A DNA stretch of 64,000 bases from positions 868,001 through 932,000 of the forward strand of contig NZ_JACCCC010000001.1 in assembly GCF_013408795.1 (NCBI RefSeq), written 5' to 3'. Both the position numbers and the translations under genes were made by a program. Positions 44,517-52,520 of the stretch are shown piece by piece; within the stretch, counting starts at the first letter, position 1; every line of letters begins with the position of its first letter. The notes beneath the pieces were generated by a model. It saw nothing but the letters and a program-made list of their open reading frames with translations. It did no database searches and was not told the origin of the DNA. This DNA comes from Spinactinospora alkalitolerans. GTDB taxonomy: Bacteria > Actinomycetota > Actinomycetes > Streptosporangiales > Streptosporangiaceae.

Positions 44517-44777
44517 CTACGACTGCGTCGCCAGTTTCTCCTTGACCTGTGACAGCGAAGGGTTGGTCAGCGCCGAGCCGTCGGCGAACAGCAGCGTCGG
44601 AACGGTCTGGTTGCCGCCGTTGACCTTCATGACGTATTCGACGGCCTCGGGGTCCTGCTCGATGTTGACCTCGGCGACCTCGATGCCTTCACGCCCGAGC
44701 TGGCTCTTCAGCCGCTTGCAGAAACCGCACCACGGCGTGGTGTACATGGTGATCTGCGCGGTCGAGGGGGTGGTCAT
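44517..44777 (-). CDS. mrx1: Mycoredoxin 1 (glutaredoxin-like)
   Basis: An 86-residue glutaredoxin-fold protein with the active site WCGFC (MYTTPWCGFCKRLKSQL), EVNIEQDP and the cis-Pro motif NQTVPTLLFADGS. It matches mycoredoxin 1, which reduces mycothiol-mixed disulfides. As in mycobacteria it lies divergent from and next to uvrD2. A SigR/SigH-type promoter lies 45 bases upstream, fitting thiol-stress induction. Confidence 0.93.
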   Translation of the reverse strand: MTTPSTAQITMYTTPWCGFCKRLKSQLGREGIEVAEVNIEQDPEAVEYVMKVNGGNQTVPTLLFADGSALTNPSLSQVKEKLATQS

Positions 44778-44821
44778 GGGGTGTTCTCCTTACCCGTATG
44801 GGACATGCACCGCCTACTACC

Positions 44822-44849
44822 AACGCCGAGAACCGTGCCGAAGCTTCCC
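44822..44849 (-). promoter_or_regulatory. Candidate SigR/SigH-type promoter for mycoredoxin
   Basis: On the minus strand GGGAAG (44849-44844) is followed after 19 bases by GTT (44824-44822). The SigR/SigH consensus is GGAAT, 18-19 bases, GTT. The start codon lies 45 bases downstream. The rest of the 339-base divergent gap shows a GATACT box (44992-44997) that may serve uvrD2. Confidence 0.55.
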
Positions 44850-45116
44850 AACGCGATCAGGGTCGGCGGGTCAGACGCAGGTCACAGCGCGATGGTTCCC
44901 CTGGCGCGTGCGTGACGCCGCGGCCTCGCACCCGTCCGCGCCCTCGTCCACCCGCCGCGGTTGGTGTTTCGGGTACGCCCGCACTCACACTGATACTTGA
45001 GAGACTGGACCGGGCAAAAGCTTCTGCGGTGGCCGAATGAGGTCTGAGGGAAACGTGGAGAAGGAGCGGCCCGTACCCGTGCCCGAGGCGATCGGGCGGA
45101 TTGGAGGCGACGCCCA

Positions 45117-47234
45117 ATGGACCCTGACCTCGTACTGGAGGGGCTCGACCCCGAACAGCTTGAGGCGGCGCGCTCGGTGCGCGGGCCGGTGTGCATCCTC
45201 GCCGGTGCCGGCACCGGCAAGACGCGCGCCATCACGCACCGGATCGCCTACGCGGTGGCCAGCGGGGTCGTGCCGGAGCAGCAGGTCCTGGCGGTGACGT
45301 TCACCACTCGGGCGGCCGGTGAGATGCGCGGCCGGCTGCGCTCGCTCGGGGCGCCGCGCGTGCAGGCCCGCACGTTCCACGCCGCCGCGCTGCGACAGCT
45401 CTCCTACTTCTGGCCACAAGCGGTCGGCGGCCCCAAACCCACGCTCATCTCCAGCAAGATCCAGATCGTCGCCGAGGCGGCGCACTCGTGCGCGCTCCAG
45501 CTCGACCGCACCGGGCTGCGCGACCTCGCCGGCGAGATCGAGTGGGCCAAGGTCAGCCAGATCCGCCCGGCCGACTACGAGACCGGCGTCGTCAAGGCCG
45601 GCCGCACCGCGCCGATGCCCGCCCGCGACGTCGCCCGCGTGTTCGACGCCTACGAGGAGCTGCGCCGCGAGCGCAACCTGCTCGACTTCGAGGCGATGCT
45701 GGAGCTCACCGCGGCCATGCTCACCGAGTCGCCCCAGATCGCCGAGCAGGTGCGCGCCCAGTACCGCTACTTCGTCGTCGACGAGTTCCAGGACGTCAAC
45801 CCGCTGCAGAAGCTGCTGCTCGACGCGTGGCTGGGCGAGCGCGACGACCTGTGCGTGGTCGGCGACCCCAACCAGACCATCTACTCCTTCGCCGGGGCCA
45901 CCCCCGCCTACCTCACCGGCTTCTCCGCCGCCTACCCGCACGCCACGGTGGTGCGGCTGGTGCGCGACTACCGGTCCAGCCCGCAGGTGGTGCGCGTGGC
46001 CAACACCTCGCTGACCCAGGCGCGCGGCCCGGCGGCGCAGCACCGGCTGGAGCTGGTCGCGCAGCGCCCCGACGGCCCCGATCCGACCTACACCGAGTAC
46101 GACGACGAACCGGCCGAGGCCACCTCCGTCGCGCGCAAGATCGCCGCGCTGATCGACGCGGGCACCCCCGCCCGCGAGATCGCGGTGCTGTTTCGCACCA
46201 ACTCCCAGTCGGCGGCCTACGAACAGGCGCTCTCCGACGCCGACGTGCCCTACACGCTGCGCGGCGCCACGCAGTTCTTCGACCGCCCCGAGATCAGGAG
46301 GGCCGTGCACACCCTGCGCGGCGCCGGGCGCGGCGACGACGGCGAATCGCTGGTCACCGCCGTCCGCCACCTCCTCTCCCAACCCCAGATCGGCCTCACC
46401 GAGACCCCGCCCGAGGGCCGCCAGGCCAGGGAGAGGTGGGAGTCGCTGGCCGCGCTGGCCCAGTTGGCCGAGGACGTCGCGGCGGAGCGCCCCGGCGCGA
46501 CCATGGCCGACTTCGTCGCCGAACTGGACGCGCGGGTGGCGACCGAGCACGCCCCCGAGCTGGAAGGCGTCACGCTGGCGTCGCTGCACTCGGCCAAGGG
46601 CCTGGAGTGGGACGCGGTGTTCCTGGTCGGGCTGACCGAGGGCATGCTGCCGATCATCTACGCCGAGGGCCCTGACCAGGTCGAGGAGGAGCGCAGGCTC
46701 TTCTACGTCGGCGTCACCCGGGCCCGCGAGTACCTCGCGCTGTCCTGGGCGCTGGCCCGCTCGCCGGGCGGCCGCAGGAGCCGCAAGCCTTCGCACTTCC
46801 TCGACGGACTGCGGCCGGCCTCGCCCTCCCTCGCCGGGCAGCGCTCCGAGCGGCGCAGGCAGGCCAAGCCCGCGCAGTGCAGGATCTGCGGCACGACGCT
46901 CACCGACGCCCCGGAGCGCAAGCTCGGCCGCTGCCTGGACTGTCCGGCCGACTACGACGAGGAGCTGCTGGAGCGGCTCAAGGCGTGGCGGCGCGAGATC
47001 TCAGCGGAGCAGAAGGTGCCGGCCTACGTCGTCTTCACCGACGCGACTCTGCAGGCCATCGCCGAGCACGTGCCCACGGGGGTCTCCCAGTTGTCCCGGA
47101 TATCCGGTGTCGGCGCGGTGAAGCTGGAGCGCTACGGTGAGGCCGTGCTGGCGTTGTGCGCCGGCCGGGAGCCGGCGCCGGTCGGCGGCGGTGGCGGGGC
47201 GGACGACGACAGCAGCGAGGAGGACCATCGGTGA
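45117..47234 (+). CDS. uvrD2: ATP-dependent DNA helicase UvrD2 with Zn motif and HRDC domain
   Basis: A 705-residue superfamily 1A helicase. Motor motifs: Walker A AGAGTGKTRA, TFTTRAAGEMRGRL, Walker B FVVDEFQDVN, QTIYSFAGAT, SLHSAKGLEWDAVFLVGLTE and VGVTRAREYL. The C-terminal part has the tetracysteine signature CRICGTTLTDAPERKLGRCL followed by DC, then an HRDC-like domain ending ISGVGAVKLERYGEAVLALC. This architecture is specific to actinobacterial UvrD2, essential in mycobacteria. It overlaps tesB by four bases and precedes whiB7, as in Mycobacterium. Confidence 0.95.
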   Translation: MDPDLVLEGLDPEQLEAARSVRGPVCILAGAGTGKTRAITHRIAYAVASGVVPEQQVLAVTFTTRAAGEMRGRLRSLGAPRVQARTFHAAALRQLSYFWPQAVGGPKPTLISSKIQIVAEAAHSCALQLDRTGLRDLAGEIEWAKVSQIRPADYETGVVKAGRTAPMPARDVARVFDAYEELRRERNLLDFEAMLELTAAMLTESPQIAEQVRAQYRYFVVDEFQDVNPLQKLLLDAWLGERDDLCVVGDPNQTIYSFAGATPAYLTGFSAAYPHATVVRLVRDYRSSPQVVRVANTSLTQARGPAAQHRLELVAQRPDGPDPTYTEYDDEPAEATSVARKIAALIDAGTPAREIAVLFRTNSQSAAYEQALSDADVPYTLRGATQFFDRPEIRRAVHTLRGAGRGDDGESLVTAVRHLLSQPQIGLTETPPEGRQARERWESLAALAQLAEDVAAERPGATMADFVAELDARVATEHAPELEGVTLASLHSAKGLEWDAVFLVGLTEGMLPIIYAEGPDQVEEERRLFYVGVTRAREYLALSWALARSPGGRRSRKPSHFLDGLRPASPSLAGQRSERRRQAKPAQCRICGTTLTDAPERKLGRCLDCPADYDEELLERLKAWRREISAEQKVPAYVVFTDATLQAIAEHVPTGVSQLSRISGVGAVKLERYGEAVLALCAGREPAPVGGGGGADDDSSEEDHR

Positions 47235-48151
47235 CCGAGCAGGCGGCGCGGGGGGCCGACCGGCAGGAGCGACCGGAGCCCGACACGGGGCAGACCCTCC
47301 AGGGGCTGCTCGACATCCTCGACCTCGAACCGATCGAGGTGAACATCTTCCGCGGCCGCAGCCCCGACGGCGGCCCCCAGCGCATCTTCGGCGGCCAGGT
47401 GGCCGGCCAGGCGCTGGTCGCGGCCGGGCGGACCGTCCCCTCCGACCGCCACGTCCACTCGCTGCACGCCTACTTCATCAGGCCGGGCGACCCCTCGGTG
47501 CCGATCGTCTACGAGGTGGACCGGGTGCGCGACGGGCGCTCCTTCACCACGCGCCGGGTCACCGCGATCCAGCACGGCAAGGCGATCTTCACCCTGTCGG
47601 CGTCGTTCCACCACGTCGAGCCGGGCCTGCGGCACCGGACGCCGATGCCGGACGTGCCCGCCCCCGACGAGCTGCCGACGACGCGCGAGCGCCTGTACGA
47701 GGTCTTCGGCAAGGTGCCGCGCTTCGCGACCTGGCACCCGATCGAGGTGCGCCCGGTCGGCCCGCTGTCCTTCGAGGTCGAGCGCGACCCGAGCCTGCGC
47801 AGCATGGAGAACCTGGTGTGGCTGAAGGTCGACGGGACCCTGCCCGATGACCCGCTGCTGCACGTCTGCCTTATGACCTACGCCTCGGACATGACCCTGC
47901 TCGACACCGTGCTGATCGCGCACGGCCGGTCGTTCTCGGGCATCGCGATGGCCAGCCTCGACCACGCCATGTGGTTCCACCGACCGTTCCGGGCCGACGA
48001 CTGGCTGCTCTACGCCCAGGAGACCCCGTCGGCCGACGGCGCCCGCGGGCTGGCCCGCGGGCTGGTCTACACCCGCGGCGGTGAGCTGGTCTGCTCCGTC
48101 GTCCAGGAGGGCCTGATCCGCGTCACCGACGGCGGGAACGGGGACGAATAG
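47231..48151 (+). CDS. tesB: Acyl-CoA thioesterase II
   Basis: A 306-residue double hot-dog thioesterase that hydrolyses acyl-CoA to free acid and CoA. Conserved pieces: RIFGGQVAGQALVAAGRTV, HSLHAYFIRPGDPSVPIVYE, GRSFTTRRVTAIQHG in the first half, and YASDMTLLDTVL plus SLDHAMWFHRPFRADDWLLY in the second. The GTG at 47231 lies in the uvrD2 stop (GTGA overlap). It is the last gene before the whiB7 leader. Confidence 0.93.
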   Translation: MTEQAARGADRQERPEPDTGQTLQGLLDILDLEPIEVNIFRGRSPDGGPQRIFGGQVAGQALVAAGRTVPSDRHVHSLHAYFIRPGDPSVPIVYEVDRVRDGRSFTTRRVTAIQHGKAIFTLSASFHHVEPGLRHRTPMPDVPAPDELPTTRERLYEVFGKVPRFATWHPIEVRPVGPLSFEVERDPSLRSMENLVWLKVDGTLPDDPLLHVCLMTYASDMTLLDTVLIAHGRSFSGIAMASLDHAMWFHRPFRADDWLLYAQETPSADGARGLARGLVYTRGGELVCSVVQEGLIRVTDGGNGDE

Positions 48152-48267
48152 GCCCGCCCGCGCCGCCGGGGGAGGGTGCGGGAGCCGGGGCCGCAACCGC
48201 GCGAGGACCGTGGAAATTCCCGCCGGGTTCCGGCCGCTCCCGGCCAAAATCGCAGGTCAAAAATAGG

Positions 48268-48297
48268 TTGCTGATTTTTCGTCGGCCCCTCTAGTCT
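48268..48297 (+). promoter_or_regulatory. Promoter of the whiB7 leader, with AT-rich activator box
   Basis: TTGCTG (48268-48273) and TAGTCT (48292-48297) are 18 bases apart. Directly before the -35 lies the AT-rich CAAAAATAGG, in otherwise GC-rich DNA. Mycobacterial WhiB7 with the housekeeping sigma factor acts at promoters that have an AT-rich stretch just upstream of -35, so this fits autoregulation. Confidence 0.65.
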
Positions 48298-48349
48298 TAA
48301 CGTCATCGAGTTCGCGTCCACCGCGGGAGAAGATCCCGACGGTCTCAAT

Positions 48350-48607
48350 GTGAGGAGGTGCTCCGGTCAAATGAGGACTCTGATCTCTGCTTTCGGTCCG
48401 TTCCTCGGCGCTTGGGGCGCCGGGCGCGGCAGTGGTGTGTGCATGGATACGGATGTGTTGTTCCACGCGGGCAATGCCCGGGCCGCCGCGGGCAATGCCC
48501 AGGCCGCTCGACTCATGCCGAGCCGCCACCGCATCGGAACGAAGTTCGCAGAATCCCAGCGCCCCGAGGGCGCGGTGGGGGAGTGTCCACGGAGTGCTCC
48601 GGCCTAG
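48350..48607 (+). CDS. Upstream open reading frame in the whiB7 leader
   Basis: An 85-codon frame from GTG 48350, or 78 codons from ATG 48371 (MRTLISAFGPFLGAWGAGRG). A GAGGAGG sequence lies at 48352-48358, so the ATG at 48371 has a 12-base spacer and is the likelier start. The encoded peptide has no known family, and its tail shows a repeated AGNA(R/Q)AA. The TAG stop falls inside a hairpin just before the terminator, so translating ribosomes would disturb that structure. A second overlapping frame from GTG 48358 also exists, so which one is translated is not certain. Confidence 0.45.
   Translation: MRRCSGQMRTLISAFGPFLGAWGAGRGSGVCMDTDVLFHAGNARAAAGNAQAARLMPSRHRIGTKFAESQRPEGAVGECPRSAPA
48467..48508 (+). 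repeat. Two 21-base tandem repeats inside the whiB7 leader
   Basis: Units 48467-48487 and 48488-48508 both begin GCGGGCAATGCCC and continue (G/A)GGCCGC. Each unit contains the small hairpin GGGCAATGCCC. The repeat is in frame with the uORF. Confidence 0.8.
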
Positions 48608-48620
48608 CTGAAAAGGCCGG
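48599..48620 (+). promoter_or_regulatory. Hairpin over the uORF stop codon
   Basis: CCGGCCT (48599-48605) and AGGCCGG (48614-48620) form seven pairs around AGCTGAAA. The uORF stop TAG at 48605-48607 lies at the loop edge. Confidence 0.55.
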
Positions 48621-48632
48621 GTGATCCTCCCG

Positions 48633-48669
48633 TGGCCGCGGAACCCCACATTGGGGCCGCGGCCATTTT
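48633..48669 (+). terminator. Intrinsic terminator (attenuator) upstream of whiB7
   Basis: TGGCCGCGG (48633-48641) pairs with CCGCGGCCA (48657-48665) and CCCC with GGGG inside, around an ACATT loop, followed by TTTT (48666-48669). It ends about 140 bases before the whiB7 ATG and would stop transcription unless read through. Confidence 0.85.
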
Positions 48670-48808
48670 GCTGTCTCCCGAGAACCCGTCTCCCGGAGCG
48701 GAGACCTGTCTCGTGGGACTCATCGCAGGTCAAGGCCCCTCAACCGGACGAGATTCCGGTCGTCGTTGTCGCCTACCGCGTTGATCACCAAGAACAGGGA
48801 GGACACCG

Positions 48809-49087
48809 ATGCTTGCGTCGGTCCTGGAAACTCCGTGGCTCGGGGAGGTCGAGGTCCCCTGCCGATGGGAGCCGGACCTCTTCTTCGCCGAGGCCCCGGC
48901 CGATGTCGAGGCCGCCAAGGCGGTCTGCGCCGACTGCCCGGTCAGGGAGCAGTGCCTGGCCGATGCGCTCGAGCGGCGGGAGCCGTGGGGCGTGTGGGGC
49001 GGGCAGCTGCTCGTCGCCGGCAAGGTCGTCGCCCGCAAGCGCCCGCGCGGCCGTCCCCGCAAGGACGCCCAGCCGGTCGCCGCCTAG
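48809..49087 (+). CDS. whiB7: WhiB7 transcription factor, antibiotic-resistance regulator
   Basis: A 92-residue WhiB-family iron-sulfur protein. Four Cys ligands: one in VPCRWEPDLFF, three in VCADCPVREQC. The turn motif is EPWGVWGGQ and the C-terminus carries the AT-hook KRPRGRPRKD, which is diagnostic for WhiB7. With the housekeeping sigma factor it activates intrinsic drug-resistance genes. The neighbour uvrD2 and the long leader match the mycobacterial whiB7 locus. Confidence 0.95.
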   Translation: MLASVLETPWLGEVEVPCRWEPDLFFAEAPADVEAAKAVCADCPVREQCLADALERREPWGVWGGQLLVAGKVVARKRPRGRPRKDAQPVAA

Positions 49088-49167
49088 CCCCGGCATCGGG
49101 CCCATCCGGCCGGATCGGCCGGACCAACCTCCGAACAACCGCTTTCGATACCGCGAAGGAAACCACC

Positions 49168-49326
49168 ATGCTGCTCCACGAACTCGTCCGTCTGGAGAAG
49201 ACCGTCGATGACAAGCGTCGGCGTCGGCGCCACCGGCTCAACGCGCGTCAGCTCCGGGCCCAGCTCCGCGAGGAGCGCCGTGCCGAACAGGCGCTCATGG
49301 AAATCCGGGTCTCGCGATTGTGTTGA
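49168..49326 (+). CDS. Small basic protein downstream of whiB7
   Basis: A 52-residue, Arg-rich, probably helical protein (MLLHELVRLEKTVDDKRRRR, then RQLRAQLREERRAEQALMEI). ATG 49168 has GAAGGA eight bases upstream, and third codon positions are GC-rich, as in real genes of this genome. It follows whiB7 by 80 bases. No family is recognised. The stop overlaps the first of two 49-base tandem repeats. Confidence 0.55.
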   Translation: MLLHELVRLEKTVDDKRRRRRHRLNARQLRAQLREERRAEQALMEIRVSRLC

Positions 49327-49420
49327 CCGATAACGATACAGGTGTACTAGCCGAGACATGACATGGTTGCATTGACCGGTAATGACACAGGTGTACTAGC
49401 CGAGACATGACACGGTTGCA
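49323..49420 (+). repeat. Two 49-base tandem repeats
   Basis: Units 49323-49371 and 49372-49420 differ at only 4 of 49 positions and adjoin without a gap; a third unit starts (TCGACCGA) but stops. Each begins TTGACCG and contains CAGGTGTACTAGCCGAGACA. The start covers the stop codon of the small gene to the left. Confidence 0.9.
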
Positions 49421-49435
49421 TCGACCGAGGTGACC

Positions 49436-49483
49436 GCCGAGGGGCCGGGGACCGCGCGAACGCGGGGTCCCCGGCCCCTCGGC
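49436..49483. terminator. 18-base-pair bidirectional terminator
   Basis: GCCGAGGGGCCGGGGACC (49436-49453) pairs perfectly with GGTCCCCGGCCCCTCGGC (49466-49483) around a 12-base loop. It separates the whiB7 region from the convergent UbiB-family gene. Confidence 0.92.
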
Positions 49484-49526
49484 CTTATCGGTGCGCGACC
49501 GCCGGACGTCCTCCTCCGCGTCCGCG

Positions 49527-50834
49527 TCACCACTCGTCGAGGAAGCCCGGGACCCAGCGCTCCACCTCGGCGCGGACCGGCACCTCGGCCCCGAGCTGGC
49601 ACAGCACTCCGGTCGAGGCCAGGATCACGCGATGGATCAGCATGTAGGAGGGCGGCAGGTTGAGTTCCCGCAGTACGGCACTGGACTTGTGGTAGAGGCG
49701 TTCGGCCTCCTCCCGCAGCCACAGTCGGCTGAACGCGAACCGTTCGTGCCGGGCCGGTTCGGCGCTGGGCATCAGGAACTCCAGCAGCCGCTGGGGGGCG
49801 ATGCCGGAGTGGGGCCGCAGGAAGCCCTCGTCGACGAGCCCTTCGGCGACGGATTCGGCGTCGCCGCGCAGCCCGATCCTGATGAGTCGGCCGAAGGCCA
49901 GGGGGAACCCGTCGGGCAGCCGGTTCACCGCGCCGAAGTCCAGGGCCGCGAGTCGGCCGTCGGGCAGCAACCGGAAGTTGCCGGGATGGGGGTCGGCGTG
50001 CAGCAGCCCGGCGAGCTCGGGACCGGAGAACAGGAACCGGGTGTAGAGCAGCCCGGCCCGGTCGCGTTCGGCCCGGGTCCCCTCGGTGATGATCTCCGAC
50101 AGCGGGCGGCCGCCCAGCCATTCGCTGACCAGCACCTGCTCGTGGCCGGCCAGCACCTCGGGGACGACGAAGCAGGGGTCGTCGGCGTAGGCATCGGCGA
50201 AGCCCTGCTGGGCCGTGGCCTCCAATCCGTAGTCCAGCTCCTCGATGATCCGGTCCTTCAGCTCCGCCAGCAGCGGCTTGACCTCCAGGCCCGGCATGAT
50301 GACCGGGAACAGCCTGCTGATGCGGGCGAGCTGGTGGAAGTCGCTCATCAGGGCCTTGCCCGCGCCCGGGTACTGCACCTTGACGGCCACCTCGCGGCCG
50401 TCGTGCCACACGGCCCGGTGCACCTGGCCGATGGAGGCCGCCGCGGCGGGCTCGTCGTCGAAGGAGGAGAACAGCTCCGGCCAACCGGGACCCATGTTGT
50501 CGCGCAGCACCCGGTGCACGGTCGCGGCGGGGACGGGCGGTGCGGCCTCCTGCAGCCGGGTGAGGGTGGCCCGGTACGGCTCGGCGATCTCCTCGGGCAG
50601 CGCGGCCTCGAACACGGACAGCGCCTGTCCGAGTTTCATCGCGCCGCCCTTGAGCTCGCCGAGGACCTCGAAGACGTGCTCGGCGGTCCGGCGTTGGACA
50701 TCGCTGCTGACCTCGTCGGCCGGGCTTCCGCCCATGCGCCTGCCGAGGCCCATCGTGCTGCGGCCGGCGTAGCCCAATGGCAGGGACGCCAGCTTTGCGG
50801 TGCGCGTGAACGCGCGTCGGGGCAGATCGCTCAC
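49527..50834 (-). CDS. ABC1/AarF/UbiB-family atypical kinase
   Basis: A 435-residue atypical kinase. The UbiB-specific KxGQ motif is MKLGQALSV, the Ala-rich loop is [14 protein letters not shown], then VAVKVQYPG with the nucleotide Lys, catalytic HADPHPGNF and metal-binding [11 protein letters not shown]. UbiB/COQ8 kinases support quinone-lipid synthesis or extraction; in menaquinone-using actinobacteria the exact role is unknown. The same gene follows whiB7 in Streptomyces. Confidence 0.92.
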   Translation of the reverse strand: MSDLPRRAFTRTAKLASLPLGYAGRSTMGLGRRMGGSPADEVSSDVQRRTAEHVFEVLGELKGGAMKLGQALSVFEAALPEEIAEPYRATLTRLQEAAPPVPAATVHRVLRDNMGPGWPELFSSFDDEPAAAASIGQVHRAVWHDGREVAVKVQYPGAGKALMSDFHQLARISRLFPVIMPGLEVKPLLAELKDRIIEELDYGLEATAQQGFADAYADDPCFVVPEVLAGHEQVLVSEWLGGRPLSEIITEGTRAERDRAGLLYTRFLFSGPELAGLLHADPHPGNFRLLPDGRLAALDFGAVNRLPDGFPLAFGRLIRIGLRGDAESVAEGLVDEGFLRPHSGIAPQRLLEFLMPSAEPARHERFAFSRLWLREEAERLYHKSSAVLRELNLPPSYMLIHRVILASTGVLCQLGAEVPVRAEVERWVPGFLDEW

Positions 50835-51074
50835 GGGGACATTGTCACCGTTCGGTGCTTCGCGTGGTGCGTCCGGGGGCGTCGGATATGTGAGAGCGGG
50901 CCCGCGGTGCGCCCTGGCCGGATGTGGACGCCGGTGCCGTCCGCTCTTTTGTGCTGCTCACGCCCTGATACGGCACCGATTCGGCTGTATTGCCGACTTC
51001 CGTGGACGGACATAGGGTGTTTCCGATGGTAAAAGGGTGCCTTCCACCCCCTGTGGCACTTGTCAACTCTGGGC

Positions 51075-51080
51075 TACCTT
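51075..51080 (+). promoter_or_regulatory. -10 box of a leaderless YgjP-like transcript
   Basis: TACCTT ends six bases before the GTG at 51087. No Shine-Dalgarno lies between. Confidence 0.5.
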
Positions 51081-51086
51081 AAAATT

Positions 51087-51629
51087 GTGCCTCCCGATCC
51101 AAAAGTCGAGGTGCGCCGGAGTTCCCGTCGTCGGCGGACCGTGTCCGCCTACAGGGACGGGGACAAGACGGTCGTCCTCGTTCCGGCGAGTCTCTCCCGC
51201 GCGGAGGAAAAGCGCTGGGTGGACCGCATGCTGGAGCGGCTCGAAGCGCGCGAGGAGCGCCGCCGCCCCAGCGATGACGCGCTGCAGGAACGCGCCGTGG
51301 AGCTGGCGGAACGCTACCTGCCGGACGTGGTGCGGCCCGCCAGCGTGCGCTGGGTCGACAACCAGCACACCCGCTGGGGCTCCTGCACCCCCGCCGACCG
51401 CTCCATCCGGCTGTCGCGCCGGTTGTCCGGGATGCCGGCCTGGGTGGTCGACTACGTGCTGATCCACGAGCTCGTGCACCTGATCATCCCCGGCCACGGC
51501 CACGAGTTCTGGGAACTGGTCAACCGCTACCCCAAGGCCGAACGTGCCCGCGGCTACCTGGAGGGCGTCACCGCGGCGCCGCGGCTCGCCGCGGGAGTGT
51601 CCCCGGATCCGGACGACGACAGCGACTAG
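51087..51629 (+). CDS. YgjP-type (M48-like) metal-dependent hydrolase
   Basis: A 180-residue putative zinc protease of the DUF45/YgjP family. The signature HELVHLIIPGHGHEFWELV gives HExxH and a third His ligand. The preceding VRWVDNQHTRWGSCTPADRS is the conserved R-W-G-S-C segment of this family. GTG 51087 is chosen because of the TACCTT box; a TTG at 51060 would add nine residues. The biological substrate is not known. Confidence 0.88.
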   Translation: MPPDPKVEVRRSSRRRRTVSAYRDGDKTVVLVPASLSRAEEKRWVDRMLERLEAREERRRPSDDALQERAVELAERYLPDVVRPASVRWVDNQHTRWGSCTPADRSIRLSRRLSGMPAWVVDYVLIHELVHLIIPGHGHEFWELVNRYPKAERARGYLEGVTAAPRLAAGVSPDPDDDSD

Positions 51630-51670
51630 CATCGCACCGACCAGGCCCCTCCCACCCCCAGGAGCTCAGT

Positions 51671-52300
51671 GTGAAGCGCATCGCCGCCGTGCTCGCCACC
51701 CCCGGCACCGGCTCCGCGCCGCCGCCCGGCGTCGACCCGGCGGAGTTCGCGCTCGCCCTCACCGAGGACACCTACGAGGTCGTCGCAGGGCTCGAACTGT
51801 GCGAACCGGCCGTCGTGGTGTGGGGCGCCGACGATGACGCGGAACTGGCCCGGCGCGCCGCCGGCGTCGCCGAACTGACCTGGCCGGGGACCCCCGTGCT
51901 GCCGGTGAGCGGCGCCGGTCCGGTGCGGCTCGCGCTGGACGCCCTGGCCGCACGCGGAGCCGATCAGGCCGCACTGGTCGCCGCCGACGCCCCCGATCTG
52001 CCGCCGCTGCTGGTCGGAAAGCTCTTCCGCGCCCTGGGATCGGCCGAGGTCGCGGTCTGCCCGTCGGGCAACGGCGGCCTGGTGGCGCTGGCCGCCCGGC
52101 TCCCTACCCCGGACTGGCCGGGAGACGTCGGCCTGGACGATCCCGAGGCCCTCGCTCTGCTGGCGGAGGCCGCCCCCGCGCGCCGGGCCCTGTCCACGGC
52201 CCCCGGCTGGCACCGCCTGCGCACCCCCGCCGACATCGCTCGCCTGGACCCCGGCCTGGAGGGCTGGGACTCCACCCGCGTCCTGCTCGCGGGGCGCTAG
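51671..52300 (+). CDS. DUF2064-like nucleotide-diphospho-sugar transferase-fold protein
   Basis: A 209-residue protein beginning MKRIAAVLATPGTGSAPPPG (GTG start), with LVAADAPDLPPLLVGKLFRA, the acidic metal motif of GT-A nucleotidyl/glycosyl transferases of the DUF2064 type. The basic loop expected near the N-terminus is weak, so catalytic ability is uncertain. It ends in a TAG stop that is itself the first part of a repeat (CTAG, 52297-52300). Confidence 0.7.
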   Translation: MKRIAAVLATPGTGSAPPPGVDPAEFALALTEDTYEVVAGLELCEPAVVVWGADDDAELARRAAGVAELTWPGTPVLPVSGAGPVRLALDALAARGADQAALVAADAPDLPPLLVGKLFRALGSAEVAVCPSGNGGLVALAARLPTPDWPGDVGLDDPEALALLAEAAPARRALSTAPGWHRLRTPADIARLDPGLEGWDSTRVLLAGR

Positions 52301-52475
52301 ATCGCCGGTGGGAAGGGCGTGGATTATCTCCAGGTTCTGCCGAGCCCGTGGTGACCTGGTGGGGCTGTCGTCGGCGCGCAGCGTCCGGCGGCGCAGGAGG
52401 TCTCGGGTCACCGCTTTCGCGGGCGCCGACCCGTTGGGAGCGGGGGTCCGGCACGGGACCGTGCGGCGCGACCTT
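52297..52475 (+). repeat. Dispersed repeat family R2, copy 1
   Basis: About 179 bases closely match 58628-58805 in the same orientation. Shared blocks include CTAGATCG at the left edge, CCTGGTGGGGC, GTCGTCGGCGCGCAG, GGAGGTCTCGG, TCACCGCTTTCGCGGGC and GTGCGGCGCGACCT at the right edge. It begins in the stop codon of the upstream gene. It lies between convergent genes and has no convincing reading frame. Confidence 0.8.
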
Positions 52476-52520
52476 ACTTCGCCCGAGTCGCCGACGGTGC
52501 GTCCGGTTCGGCGGCGGGGG

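Larger units (their letters stand above)
48304..48808 (+). promoter_or_regulatory. About 500-base attenuator-type leader of whiB7
   Basis: From the predicted transcript start near 48304 to the whiB7 ATG there is a roughly 500-base leader. It holds an upstream reading frame (48350-48607 with an inner ATG 48371), two 21-base direct repeats (48467-48508) each with a GGGCAATGCCC hairpin, a hairpin over the uORF stop (48599-48620) and a strong terminator (48633-48669). WhiB7 genes in mycobacteria and Streptomyces are controlled by such uORF-dependent attenuation, which lets ribosome-targeting antibiotics induce them. Details of the switch here are inferred. Confidence 0.7.

Noticed and set aside
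48358-48624. A second 88-codon frame in the whiB7 leader as an ordinary gene
   Set aside because: It overlaps the other uORF, lacks good spacing and family similarity, and lies in a leader region; at most it is an alternative uORF.
49323-49420. Tandem repeats as a short CRISPR
   Set aside because: The two units adjoin directly with no spacer.
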